Counted from the first letter of the stretch, positions 31,985 through 40,274 are shown. The stretch is 64,000 nt of DNA from Sphingomonas metalli (GCF_014641735.1 NZ_BMIH01000001.1:831001-895000), one strand, 5' to 3'. The notes: a model not told the origin generated them from the sequence alone. Made by a program: numbers and translations.

Positions 31985-32677
31985 ATGAAGCTCGATCTGA
32001 CTAGGCTTTCGTGGAAGCGCAAGATTTTCAATGTGTGGTTGAGCCTTGCAGGCTTGCTGGTCGCGCATTCAACAGCCGATGCGCAGGCGGTCCGTAGCGA
32101 GGTGACAGCGAGCAACGGTGTCCCGATCGTCGTCTACTCAGACGACTTTGCACAACGGTATGAATACACCTCGCCATCTATTAAGGCTGGTGACGGACAG
32201 ATAAGTGTGGCCGCTGTTCGAAAAGCAGGCGTCACAACTCCAATCGAGCTTAGCGGATTCTTTGTTTATACCGGTGATTGGCGCAGGTATTCGTCAGCGA
32301 TTTTTAAAGGCGGCGACCCTGCAAAGTTTATTGTTCGGGGTCGGGATGTCGGTCGTTGCTTCTCATCACGCTATTCGCGGCCGTCCTGCACTCTAAGCGA
32401 AAGTTTTGCGATTGTTCTCAGCCCCGTTGAGCTTAAGGCACATGACGATGGAGGCACGATCGCGGTCCAACTTCGCGCCGACGACACGACCACCGTCATC
32501 TTCCAGGTGCCGGTAAGCTATTTCAAAGCCGTAGCAGAATTGTCGAAGGCCGATATCGACCCGCCAGCGCCAACGCCAACCCCGACGGTGACGACAAAGC
32601 CAGCAGAACATGTTGTAGCGAAACCGCCGATCAAGTCGGCAACCCGCTCTGCCGCTCCTACGAAACGGAAGCGCTAA
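31985..32677 (+). CDS. Exported protein of unknown function
   Basis: 230 aa from ATG 31985 (AGGGGGAA upstream). A signal peptide with hydrophobic VWLSLAGLLVAHSTADAQA suggests cleavage near residue 35. The body is beta-rich, with two Cys (RCFSSRYSRPSCTL). A Pro/Thr-rich tail ends in a basic patch (SAAPTKRKR). Codon composition is less GC-rich than the late genes. Envelope location in the lysogen is predicted; it may be a lysogenic-conversion factor. Confidence 0.7.
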   Translation: MKLDLTRLSWKRKIFNVWLSLAGLLVAHSTADAQAVRSEVTASNGVPIVVYSDDFAQRYEYTSPSIKAGDGQISVAAVRKAGVTTPIELSGFFVYTGDWRRYSSAIFKGGDPAKFIVRGRDVGRCFSSRYSRPSCTLSESFAIVLSPVELKAHDDGGTIAVQLRADDTTTVIFQVPVSYFKAVAELSKADIDPPAPTPTPTVTTKPAEHVVAKPPIKSATRSAAPTKRKR

Positions 32678-32728
32678 AGCATGCAGTTGCCGACGGTCAT
32701 AGTATTGTGACCTTCGGCGCTGCCGGGT

Positions 32729-32810
32729 GGGGTATCACCGGGGTACAGAACGGGATTCTCGGCAATTTTCCTCTCGGCATTGACGCTGCGAGGCGGAGGC
32801 CACCTCCGCC
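32729..32810 (+). repeat. 82-bp accessory-region repeat, copy A
   Basis: Starts GGGGTATCACCGGGGTAC and ends with the hairpin GGCGGAGG-CCA-CCTCCGCC (32792-32810). The spacing from the first GGGGTA to the hairpin is 63 bp, identical to copy B. It is followed by a degenerate dyad at about 32816-32846 and then by the first tiny membrane-protein gene. Confidence 0.8.
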
Positions 32811-32884
32811 CGCACAATGTCAGCTTTTGGTGGGGAGCGAACATTCGAGGTAGATCCACTCATTACGGGGCGGAAGGTAGAGCG

Positions 32885-33061
32885 ATGGCATCGCGTTCAA
32901 CATGGCTACAGCGTGGTTTCGTCCTGTTCTCTGCCGCTGTGATAGTGCGAGGTCTGGTAGAGCGACGACCTGAAAAGCTCATTATGATCGCTGCACTGGG
33001 AGCTTCGTTCATCGCAGTTGTCGGAGTGGGATGGCTCTTCGCGGTTCGACGCGAACGCTAG
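32885..33061 (+). CDS. Tiny membrane protein 1 between repeat copies A and B
   Basis: 58 aa; ATG 32885 has GGAAGG nine nt upstream. Two likely membrane helices (LQRGFVLFSAAVIVRGLV and MIAALGASFIAVVGVGWLF) with a basic connecting loop and a basic end. No family recognised. Its placement inside a repeat-bounded interval is the main feature. Confidence 0.55.
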   Translation: MASRSTWLQRGFVLFSAAVIVRGLVERRPEKLIMIAALGASFIAVVGVGWLFAVRRER

Positions 33062-33066
33062 GCTGA

Positions 33067-33240
33067 AGGTCCGTTATCGGGCGTAAGCGGTATTTCCGCT
33101 TCTAGGCGGAAGCAGACATCAACGGGGGTATGAGTGGGGTACGGCCATGCTCGCCAAACCCCTGCCCCCTCGGTGAGCTGGCACCGCGGCGGAGGTTGCC
33201 TCCGCCCCAAACGTTCGCTTCTGGTAGAAAGCGGTTATTC
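33067..33240 (+). repeat. 82-bp accessory-region repeat, copy B, with flanking dyads
   Basis: The core is 33125-33206: GGGGTATGAGTGGGGTAC then the hairpin GGCGGAGG-TTG-CCTCCGCC (33188-33206). Upstream, 33067-33118 holds tandem dyads (TCCGTTATCGGGCGTAAGCGG and CCGCTTC-GGAAGC). Downstream, 33209-33240 repeats the dyad seen after copy A (CGCTTCTGGTAGAAAGCGG). Confidence 0.8.
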
Positions 33241-33258
33241 TGCTAAGCTTGATTGAGG

Positions 33259-33495
33259 ATGAGTCAGCAGTCTCACTTCTTAGATCGGCCGGCCCTGATT
33301 TTGGCCGTGACCGGGACCTTGATCAGCCTGCTTGTTCACGTCGGTGTCTGGGCATATTCCGGGTCTATTGTTCCCAAATGTGCACCATCTGATTCCACGG
33401 CCGACTGTGCCTCGATCTGGGCACTCGAAGCGCTAACGCTGGTGCCTCCGGCTATTCTGTTGCTCATCTTCGTACGCGATAAGCGATCGAGCTGA
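33259..33495 (+). CDS. Tiny membrane protein 2 between repeat copies B and C
   Basis: 78 aa from ATG 33259 (TTG two codons earlier possible). Two membrane helices (LILAVTGTLISLLVHVGVWA and LEALTLVPPAILLLIFV) flank a loop with two cysteines (PKCAP, ADCAS). No sequence similarity to tiny membrane protein 1 beyond topology that I can see. Function unknown. Confidence 0.5.
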   Translation: MSQQSHFLDRPALILAVTGTLISLLVHVGVWAYSGSIVPKCAPSDSTADCASIWALEALTLVPPAILLLIFVRDKRSS

Positions 33496-33611
33496 ACGTC
33501 CGCTATTGGGCGTAAGCGGACATACGTTGGGGTACCTGCCGGGGTACTCGCGTCGCGGTCGAAGCCGTTTCCCCTCGGCTACCTGGCGGCGCGGCGGAGG
33601 ATACCTCCGCC
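33494..33611 (+). repeat. 82-bp accessory-region repeat, copy C, with upstream dyad
   Basis: Core 33529-33611: GGGGTACCTGCCGGGGTAC, then the hairpin GGCGGAGG-ATA-CCTCCGCC (33593-33611). Upstream, GTCCGCT-ATTGGGCGTA-AGCGGAC (33499-33521) is a perfect 7-bp dyad matching the element before copy B. It ends 5 bp before the stop of the converging HNH gene. Confidence 0.8.
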
Positions 33612-33616
33612 ACGTC

Positions 33617-34453
33617 CTACTTAAGCTCGCCTGCCACTACCTCCAATTTACATCCAAAAATATGAGCAAATAGCTCAATTTCGACAACAACGAGCTTTCG
33701 CATCGCGCCTGGCAACCGTGGGTCAGGGTTACACTCCCTCTCAACGATGGATGAGGTCAGGCGGTGCAAAGGGGAGTGCTCAATTATTGGGCTATTCGAG
33801 CTTCCAATAAGATGGCCGTTATCTACATAGTCGCCGGATACTATCATGTCATTTAGGTATGGCTTGAAGGCCTCTGGACCCAGCACTGCCATGGCATAAC
33901 CGTGAGCGATTTTGGCCGTAAATTGATCTGTAGCACCAAAAAACGTCTGAATGCTGATAGACCGATCCTTTGGCCACTTATCGGTGTTGTGCAGAGATCC
34001 GAATGGGTACCGCGGCGGGCTCATGCCAACGAAATTATCCGTCAGTATAGAAGGTCTCAAACCCGTCCGATCTAGCGCAACGACATAAACCATATCGCTG
34101 TTTACCGGGTGATGCATAGTATCATCATCCCCGCCATCATAGCTGCCAGAGTACCAAAAGCGAGAATACCCCCGATATTTGGAGCCTCGCCTTTTTCTTG
34201 ATTTTATGTCGTAGAACTGTCTCGCTTGACCAAAATTACCATTTATAATCTTTGACTCCCACCGCTGTATTATTTTAGCACATGACAAACAACTAGCTGA
34301 CTGCAACACGTAGTCGCCCGCGATACCGTCAGGTATTATGTGTTCATCAGTAAGCTTTTGATCCGAGCCTAGTATTCCGCAATATATACATCGTCCAAAA
34401 CCCGGAACACGTATCAATGGTCCCCGTACGTGTGGAACTTCGTGAGTCGACAT
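33617..34453 (-). CDS. HNH-type nuclease-like protein, A+T-rich, in the accessory segment
   Basis: 278 aa with an N-terminal zinc/HNH core: GRCIYCGILGSDQKLTDEHI (about 20-39), then PDGIAGDYVL and SCLSCAKIIQRWE. This is the HNH_5-like arrangement CxxC-(DEHIIP)-CxxC. The remaining 200 residues have no recognised fold. Base composition is clearly lower in G+C than the surrounding phage genes and it is on the opposite strand to its neighbours, so it looks like a recently acquired cargo gene. A nuclease role in inter-phage defence is an inference. Confidence 0.7.
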   Translation of the reverse strand: MSTHEVPHVRGPLIRVPGFGRCIYCGILGSDQKLTDEHIIPDGIAGDYVLQSASCLSCAKIIQRWESKIINGNFGQARQFYDIKSRKRRGSKYRGYSRFWYSGSYDGGDDDTMHHPVNSDMVYVVALDRTGLRPSILTDNFVGMSPPRYPFGSLHNTDKWPKDRSISIQTFFGATDQFTAKIAHGYAMAVLGPEAFKPYLNDMIVSGDYVDNGHLIGSSNSPIIEHSPLHRLTSSIVERECNPDPRLPGAMRKLVVVEIELFAHIFGCKLEVVAGELK

Positions 34454-34545
34454 AAGCCTTCCTCAATCCGGCGAATCGTTCATCGAATTAGGGTACTATC
34501 GCTCGCATGTCATTCACGATACGTTCTCCGATTAAGGGGTACATC

Positions 34546-34932
34546 ATGAACGTCATGTCGGGAGCGCTTCATCCCACAGCCGGGCCCCGACGCATCGAGG
34601 CGCTGGCCTACATTATCGAGCGGCTGCGGCGGGGATCGAGCCCGAGCTATGCCGAGATCGGCCGCAACATGAAGCCTGCGGTCGGCGAGGGACGCGCGCG
34701 TCAGCTCGTCGACCAGCTGGTGAAGCTGGGCGTGATCGAGCGCGACGCCGGGTCGCATCGCGGCATCAGTGTGCGCGACCTGACCGCCTGCCGCATACTT
34801 ATCGATGAGGCGCTGGGGCAGAGCGGATGGTGGCACGCGGCCCCGCTTGCCCCGCTTGAGGCCCCTGCCCCCTGCAGCTTTCTGCAGCTGCCTGTCCTGC
34901 CCCTGATGGAGCTACCTCCCGATCTAGACTGA
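34546..34932 (+). CDS. Winged-helix putative regulator
   Basis: 128 aa. ATG 34546 has AAGGGG upstream and is preferred over ATG 34507. The N-terminal half (PRRIEALAYIIERLRRGSSP, SYAEIGRNM, RQLVDQLVKLGVIER) fits a winged HTH of the LexA-N/MarR style, as in early phage regulators. The C-terminus is Pro/Leu-rich with no known fold. It starts the rightward early operon. Confidence 0.65.
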   Translation: MNVMSGALHPTAGPRRIEALAYIIERLRRGSSPSYAEIGRNMKPAVGEGRARQLVDQLVKLGVIERDAGSHRGISVRDLTACRILIDEALGQSGWWHAAPLAPLEAPAPCSFLQLPVLPLMELPPDLD

Positions 34933-34943
34933 GCGGGATCTCC

Positions 34944-35174
34944 ATGGCGATCGACACGAATGGCATGCGGCAAGTGATGGACCTGGCAGCGGGCGACCGC
35001 ATGGCCATGGACAAGCAGCACCTGCATGCCCTGATCGACGCGACGCCGGGCACCGTGATGGCGATCGAGAAGCGGCAGGTGCGCACCATGCTGGACGCGA
35101 TCGACCTTGGCCGCGTGGCCGACCAGCTCGCCGGGATCAGCGAAATCGTCCGCGGCATGGCGATCGCCGCATGA
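34944..35174 (+). CDS. Unknown prophage protein (76 aa)
   Basis: Short protein rich in Met, Asp and Ala with repeated MAID/MAMDKQ phrases; the later part (RVADQLAGISEIVRGMAIAA) is helical. It overlaps the DUF3164 gene by 4 nt. No recognised family. Confidence 0.6.
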   Translation: MAIDTNGMRQVMDLAAGDRMAMDKQHLHALIDATPGTVMAIEKRQVRTMLDAIDLGRVADQLAGISEIVRGMAIAA

Positions 35175-35809
35175 GCGACAAGCCGCACCCCGCCGCGATC
35201 GACGTTGCCGGCATCTGGTACCTGCGCGATGCCAAGGGCAGCCTGGTCCCGCTCACCGCGGTGAAGCCTGTGGATCTGCTGATCGACGAGCTGGTCCGGC
35301 TCGAGCTGACCGAAGCCCGTGAGATCTCGGCCGATCTCGCCTCGTTCAAGCAGCGCAGCTTCAGCCGCGTGGGCGAGTTGCAGGCGCTGCTGGCGCAGGA
35401 GTATGGCGCGACGATCGGCGGGGCGAAGGGCAACATCACCCTCCCCGCCTTCGACGGGTGTGGCAAGGTGCAGGTCGCCTCGGCCGATCTGCGCGAGCTC
35501 GGCCCCGAGCTGCAGGTCGCCAAGCAGCTGATCGACGAATGTCTGCTGGAATGGTCGGCCGAGAGCCACGAGGCGATCCGCGCGCTGGTCAACCGTGTCT
35601 TTTCCGTCGACAAGGAAGGGCAGATTAGCCACGCCGGGCTGTTCATGCTGCTCCGCGTGGAAATCCACGACGAGCGCTGGCAACGCGCGATGGACGCAAT
35701 CCGCGACAGCATCCGCGTGATCGGGTCGCGCACCTACATCCGCTTCTATGACCGCAACGCGCCCGACGCCGGATGGGTAGCGATCCCGCTGGATCTCGCC
35801 TCGGCGTGA
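35171..35809 (+). CDS. DUF3164 family phage protein
   Basis: 212 aa. IWYLRDAKGSLVPLTAVKPV at the start, a DYx-less middle and ISHAGLFMLLRVEIHDERWQ followed by MDAIRDSIRVIGSRTYIRFY match DUF3164, a family found in the early regions of Mu-like and related phages. Its molecular role is unknown. Coupled by GTGA overlap to the NusG-like gene. Confidence 0.8.
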   Translation: MSDKPHPAAIDVAGIWYLRDAKGSLVPLTAVKPVDLLIDELVRLELTEAREISADLASFKQRSFSRVGELQALLAQEYGATIGGAKGNITLPAFDGCGKVQVASADLRELGPELQVAKQLIDECLLEWSAESHEAIRALVNRVFSVDKEGQISHAGLFMLLRVEIHDERWQRAMDAIRDSIRVIGSRTYIRFYDRNAPDAGWVAIPLDLASA

Positions 35810-36465
35810 GCCGGTGGCTCATCCTGCGGACGAGCGGCGGGCAGACCCTGCCGCTGGCGGCGTCGCTCGGTGCGGCCGGCTTCGCCGTCTGGACGCCGGC
35901 GCGCGTGCTGCGACGGTCGATCCCGGCAAAGACGCCGAGCGGCAAGCGGCTGATCGCGACGGACGCGCCCATCCTACCGACCTTCGTTTTCGCGGCCGAG
36001 GCCGATCTTCTGCGGCTGGCGGCTGCGGCCGTGGAGCTGCCCAGCCCGCATCCGGCGTTCTCGATATATCGTCATGGCGGCCGCGTGCCACTGGTCGGCG
36101 ATAGCGAGATCGCCGGGCTGCGCGAGGAAGAGGCGCGGGAAGCAGCGGTGATCAGGGCGATGCGCGAGGCGGAGAGCCACGCCGCAGCCGAGGCGATCCG
36201 GATCGCCGCGATCAAGTCTGAGGCGGCGCGACGCCGGGCAACCCGGGAGCTGGAGCGCAAACAGCGCGCCGCCTTGCGCGCCAAGCCCTGCCAGCTCGCG
36301 CCCGGAACGGTGGTCGAGGTGGCAGAGATGCCGGCTTTGATCGGCGTGCCCGGTGTGGTGGAGAGCGTCGATGGCGCGCACGCACATGTGCGCTTCGGCA
36401 CGCAGTCATGGAAAATTGAGGGTTGGCGGGTATACCCGTCCACCTTGAGCACAATCGCCGCCTGA
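35806..36465 (+). CDS. NusG/RfaH-like transcription factor of phage origin
   Basis: 219 aa from a GTG overlapping the previous stop. Residues 3-100 resemble a NusG N-terminal domain (RWLILRTSGGQTLPLAASL, FAVWTPARVLRRSIP, PTFVFAA). A charged helical linker (105-160) is unusually long. The end (LAPGTVVEVAEMPALIGVPG, VVESVDGAHAHVRF) reads as a KOW domain. NusG paralogues bind the RNA polymerase clamp and suppress pausing, so it may be the phage antiterminator for the late operon. The assignment rests on pattern reading. Confidence 0.72.
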   Translation: MSRWLILRTSGGQTLPLAASLGAAGFAVWTPARVLRRSIPAKTPSGKRLIATDAPILPTFVFAAEADLLRLAAAAVELPSPHPAFSIYRHGGRVPLVGDSEIAGLREEEAREAAVIRAMREAESHAAAEAIRIAAIKSEAARRRATRELERKQRAALRAKPCQLAPGTVVEVAEMPALIGVPGVVESVDGAHAHVRFGTQSWKIEGWRVYPSTLSTIAA

Positions 36466-36574
36466 GCGGCTTTCGGGAAAGACGATCTGGGGCACCTGCC
36501 CTTGCGCGCCCGCCACCCTTCCCCGCGATGTGTCGCGGCGGAAGTCGTAAGCATATCCAGATCCGGAGGTGGCA

Positions 36575-36817
36575 ATGGCCGCACCCAAGCCCCGCACGGG
36601 CGGCGATACGCTGCGCCTGGCGGCCGACCGCCTCTATGCCCTTGCCGACCGCTATGACGCCCAGCAGCGAACGCAAGGCGAGCGGCAGGAGCTGCACGAC
36701 CAGATCGAGGTCACCGCTGACGAGATACGCAGCGTGGTTCGGGGTAGCTCGCGCATCGTATGCCCGCCAAAGTGCATGGTGGCGCTTGCGGATGGTTCGA
36801 TATCGGCAGGCTGGTAG
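36575..36817 (+). CDS. Unknown prophage protein (80 aa)
   Basis: ATG 36575 follows GGAGG by 5 nt. The protein is helical and charged (LRLAADRLYALADRYDAQQR), with no membrane segment. No recognised family. The gap on its left (36466-36574) shows nothing clear. Confidence 0.55.
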   Translation: MAAPKPRTGGDTLRLAADRLYALADRYDAQQRTQGERQELHDQIEVTADEIRSVVRGSSRIVCPPKCMVALADGSISAGW

Positions 36818-36939
36818 AGGATCGGCCCCTATTATTAGGTTGGTTCGTCCTGTGTCTGCAGCGCCACAGCGGTATACAAATCGGCAACCTTGAGGGTGCG
36901 CGGTAGCTATGTTCCCGCCGAGCTGCCATCCGCGGCAGC

Positions 36940-37431
36940 ATGACTGCCATTCTCCTCCCATCGCCCGACCTCTTCCTGCGGGAGGATGCGATCCGCGGTG
37001 GCATGGACCTGATCTTCTTCACCAATACAAGATATCTGAAGAGCGCGGACGAGCGGCTCGCGGCGGCGGGGCTCGGCCGTGCGCATCACCGGGTGATGTA
37101 CTTCGTTCAGCGCAAGCCGGACATCACCGTGTCCGAGCTGCACCAGATCCTGGGCATCACCAAACAATCCTATAATCGGGTCGCCAAGGACCTGATCGCG
37201 CGCAACCTGATGATCCAGCGCGTGGGCGAGAAGGACCGACGGCATCGCCTGCTGCGGCTGACGGACGAAGGCGCCGCCCTGGAGAGGACGATCTTCGAGG
37301 AGCTGCACGGCAAGGTCGCCCACGCCTATTCGGCGGCCGGCGGCGAGGCGGTTCGCGGGTTCTGGTCGGTGCTCCAGCACCTGATTGGCGAGGAAGGCCG
37401 CACCATGTTCGGCGCGGTGCAGAGACTGTAA
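36940..37431 (+). CDS. MarR-family transcriptional regulator
   Basis: 163 aa. The winged HTH is KPDITVSELHQILGITKQSY followed by RVAKDLIARNLM and the wing VGEKDRRHRLLRLTDEG. Flanking N- and C-terminal helices provide dimerisation. It lies between early genes and the packaging module, which is unusual for a MarR gene; it may be host-derived cargo or a late-gene regulator. The 122-nt gap upstream (36818-36939) contains its promoter region without a clear consensus. Confidence 0.85.
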   Translation: MTAILLPSPDLFLREDAIRGGMDLIFFTNTRYLKSADERLAAAGLGRAHHRVMYFVQRKPDITVSELHQILGITKQSYNRVAKDLIARNLMIQRVGEKDRRHRLLRLTDEGAALERTIFEELHGKVAHAYSAAGGEAVRGFWSVLQHLIGEEGRTMFGAVQRL

Positions 37432-37519
37432 TCTTTTTCGCCTGTCTCTGCTGAAATCCCTGAGAGGTGGGCATCAATGCTCAAGTGCAGACACCGCTGT
37501 TTTCCCGGGGGTGATCGCT

Positions 37520-37954
37520 ATGGCTTGGCCTACCACCAGCCGCCAGTCGCGCGGCTATGGCGCTGCCCACGATCGGATGCGGGCGCACCTCCTTAAGACC
37601 GTGGTGGTCTGCGAGGAATGCCGGCGACAGGGCCGCACCACGCTGGGCCGCATCGCCGACCACGTCAAGCCGCTGGCAGAGGGCGGCACAGGCGAGCGGT
37701 CCAACTATCAGCTCCTCTGCCAAGCCTGCTCCGACGCCAAGGGGCTGAAGGACAAGGGCCAGCAGGCGCGGGCAATTGGCGTCGATCGAACGGGCCGGCC
37801 GACCAGCGCCAGCCATCCGTGGAGCCAGAGCGCGCCCGTAAGCCCTATGTCGCGGCGACGGGTGACACCCCCCGGGGGGGGCGAAAGTCGAGAGGCCGCC
37901 GGGGGCAGGACCGAACACGGAGGTTCCTGCGCTGCGCGAGCATTTCCAAAGTAA
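37520..37954 (+). CDS. HNH endonuclease of the packaging module
   Basis: 144 aa from ATG 37520. HNH core: VVVCEECRRQGRTTLGRIAD, then HVKPLAEGGTGERSNYQLLC and QACSDAKGLKDKG, i.e. CxxC, H, N, CxxC. Phages with cos ends often place an HNH gene right before the terminase and need it for DNA packaging cuts. The last 40 residues are low-complexity. Confidence 0.87.
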   Translation: MAWPTTSRQSRGYGAAHDRMRAHLLKTVVVCEECRRQGRTTLGRIADHVKPLAEGGTGERSNYQLLCQACSDAKGLKDKGQQARAIGVDRTGRPTSASHPWSQSAPVSPMSRRRVTPPGGGESREAAGGRTEHGGSCAARAFPK

Positions 37955-37984
37955 AAAGTTCGGGGTCGAGAAGGGGTAGCTGCG

Positions 37985-38455
37985 ATGGCGAAAGCCCCTG
38001 CAAAATCCACGCGGCGACGCACGCCGGCGGTGCCGGCCGTCGATACCAGCATCGTCGCGGAGCCGGCGTGGCAGATCCTGCTGCCGGATGCGGCCGAGCG
38101 TGCCGTCGCGGCCGAACACTGGCGGCGGATCGTCGGCGAGATGACCGAGCGCCAGATCCTGTCGTCGTCGAACGGCCACGCGATCCAGCGCCTGGTGCTC
38201 GCCTATCTCGTCTATGACCGCTGCACCCGCCAGCTGGCCGCCGAGGGCGTGGTCGAGGAGCCGAACAAGGAAAACCCGAAGGCGATCGCCCGCCTGTCCA
38301 TCCACTACAAGGCGATGCGGGAGGCGGAGAAGACGACCGAGCGGCTCGAGGCGCAGCTCGGCCTGTCGCCCGGCCGGCGCGGCAAGGTCGCCAAGGTGAC
38401 GAAGCAGCGCCAGCGCACCGCCGGCGCCGACGCGTTCCTTGGCCCGGGCGGCTAG
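37985..38455 (+). CDS. Phage terminase small subunit, P27 family
   Basis: 156 aa. AAEHWRRIVGEMTERQIL and RLVLAYLVYDRCTRQLAAEG fit the helical DNA-recognition region of the P27 family; KAIARLSIHYKAMREAEKTT and LGLSPGRRGKVAK follow as in that family. It recognises packaging sites on phage DNA and partners the large subunit. It overlaps the large-subunit frame by 17 nt. Confidence 0.88.
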   Translation: MAKAPAKSTRRRTPAVPAVDTSIVAEPAWQILLPDAAERAVAAEHWRRIVGEMTERQILSSSNGHAIQRLVLAYLVYDRCTRQLAAEGVVEEPNKENPKAIARLSIHYKAMREAEKTTERLEAQLGLSPGRRGKVAKVTKQRQRTAGADAFLGPGG

Positions 38456-40274
38456 GAGGCGGTCGGCCGATCCGACCACGGCCTGGGCAGAGGCGGCGGT
38501 GGCCGGCGACTTCGTCGTCGGCGACCTGGTCCGCTACGCGGCCGAGCGGCACCTGCGCGATCTGCGCGACGCCGAGCGCCGCGGCTATTTCTTCCGCCCC
38601 GAGCTTGCTCAGCGCGCGCTCAACTTCTTCCCGTCGGTGTTCACGATCACCGACGGTCCCGCAGCCGGGCAGCCGTTCAACCTGTTGCCCTATCAGGTCT
38701 TCTGCGTCGGCTCGCTGATGGGCTGGGTCAATGCGGACGGCCGCTGGCGCTTCCGCACCGGCTTCGTCGAAACCGGCAAGGGGCAGGCCAAGTCGCCGAT
38801 GATGGCCGGCCTCGGCCTCTACGCCATGGGCTGGTGCGGCTTTGCCCGCGCGCAGATCTACTCGATCGCGGCGAACAAGCAGACGGCCAACGTCCTCTTC
38901 AAGGACGCGACCGCAATGTGCCGGGCGCAGATCCCGGGCTATGACGAGGGCGAGACGCTCGCGCAGCTTGGCAAGGTACTGTTGCGGGGCGAGGGCGACA
39001 ACACCCACAAGATCGAGCACCCAGGCTCGCAGTCCTTCTTCCTGCCGCTCGCGGGCGGCGCCCAGCAATCCGGTCCGCGGCCCCGCATGGTGCTGGCCGA
39101 CGAGATCCACGAGTTCACCGTCGACACCCAGATCGAGATCTGGCGCCGCGCGATCACCAAGGTTGCCGGCAGCGCCATGATGGTGATGGGGACCAACACG
39201 CCGGCGACGGCGCAGCTGGTCGGCACGTCCTATTCGAATACCGCGATCGCGATCGCCAAGGGCGACGTGAAGGACGACACGCAGTTTTCCTTCGTCGCCC
39301 GGGTCGACAAGCGCGACCACGAGACGGTGTTCACGGACGAACAGTGCTGGCCCAAGGCACTGCCGGCGCTGGGCATCACCTATCCGGTCCAGAACCTGCG
39401 CGAGGAGGTCGCGACCGCGCAGACCCGGCTGTCGACGGCGGCCTCGGTCAAGCGGCTCTATTTCGGCATCCCGACCGGCGCGGCCGACTTCTGGATCCGC
39501 GAGGACAAATGGGCTGCGGTGCTCGACGTCATCGATGACGATACGATCGCCGCGCTGCGCGACTGCCCCTGCTATCTCAGCCTCGACCTGTCGAAGAAGA
39601 ACGACCTGACCGCGCTCACCGCTACCTGGCGGGACGGCGCGGGGATCCTGTGGCAGAAGACCTGGTATTGGACGACCGAGGACGGGCTGGTCGACCGCGC
39701 GAAGCGCGACCAGGCGCCCTATGACGATTGGGTCGAGGCGGGCTTCCTGACCGCGGTACCGGGCGCGACGATCCACAAGACCTTCCCGGCCGCGCGCGTC
39801 GCCGAGCTGTGCGCCACGCACAACGTCCAGGAGCTGACGTTCGATATCGCGCAGTTCGCCGACTTCCTGGAAGCCTGCGGCGAGATCGGGCTGTCGGTCT
39901 GGACCTTCGAAGGCCCGGACAAGCCCGCCGGCAACGGCCTGAAGCTGGTGCGTCACGCCCAGGGCACCAAGGTCATGTTCGAGAGCAAGCAGTACTGCAT
40001 GCCCCGCTCGATCGAGCGGTTCGAGGACCGCATCCTGAAGGGGACGATCGTGATCGACAACTCGCCCGTCACCTATTCGTGCGCGTCCAACGCCGCGATC
40101 GACACCGACGGGCAGGAGAACCGGGCCTTCAGCAAGAAGCGCTCGCGCGGCCGGATCGACGGGATCGTCACCTCGGCGATGGGCGCCGGCGCGGCCGATG
40201 GCGCCGAGCTCGAGGCGAAAAGCTATGAGGGCGGCTTCTTCGTCGACCTCGATGCCGACGAGGACGAAGCATGA
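38439..40274 (+). CDS. Phage terminase large subunit
   Basis: ATPase/nuclease that drives DNA into proheads, 611 aa. TTG 38439 is used because conserved sequence begins soon after; no ATG is available. The Walker A-like GKGQAKS is at 113-119, Walker B is MVLADEIHEF (217-226), and the nuclease domain starts with CYLSLDLSKKNDLTALTATW. It belongs to the HK97-like Terminase_1 group and is coupled to portal by an ATGA overlap. Confidence 0.93.
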   Translation: MARAARRRSADPTTAWAEAAVAGDFVVGDLVRYAAERHLRDLRDAERRGYFFRPELAQRALNFFPSVFTITDGPAAGQPFNLLPYQVFCVGSLMGWVNADGRWRFRTGFVETGKGQAKSPMMAGLGLYAMGWCGFARAQIYSIAANKQTANVLFKDATAMCRAQIPGYDEGETLAQLGKVLLRGEGDNTHKIEHPGSQSFFLPLAGGAQQSGPRPRMVLADEIHEFTVDTQIEIWRRAITKVAGSAMMVMGTNTPATAQLVGTSYSNTAIAIAKGDVKDDTQFSFVARVDKRDHETVFTDEQCWPKALPALGITYPVQNLREEVATAQTRLSTAASVKRLYFGIPTGAADFWIREDKWAAVLDVIDDDTIAALRDCPCYLSLDLSKKNDLTALTATWRDGAGILWQKTWYWTTEDGLVDRAKRDQAPYDDWVEAGFLTAVPGATIHKTFPAARVAELCATHNVQELTFDIAQFADFLEACGEIGLSVWTFEGPDKPAGNGLKLVRHAQGTKVMFESKQYCMPRSIERFEDRILKGTIVIDNSPVTYSCASNAAIDTDGQENRAFSKKRSRGRIDGIVTSAMGAGAADGAELEAKSYEGGFFVDLDADEDEA

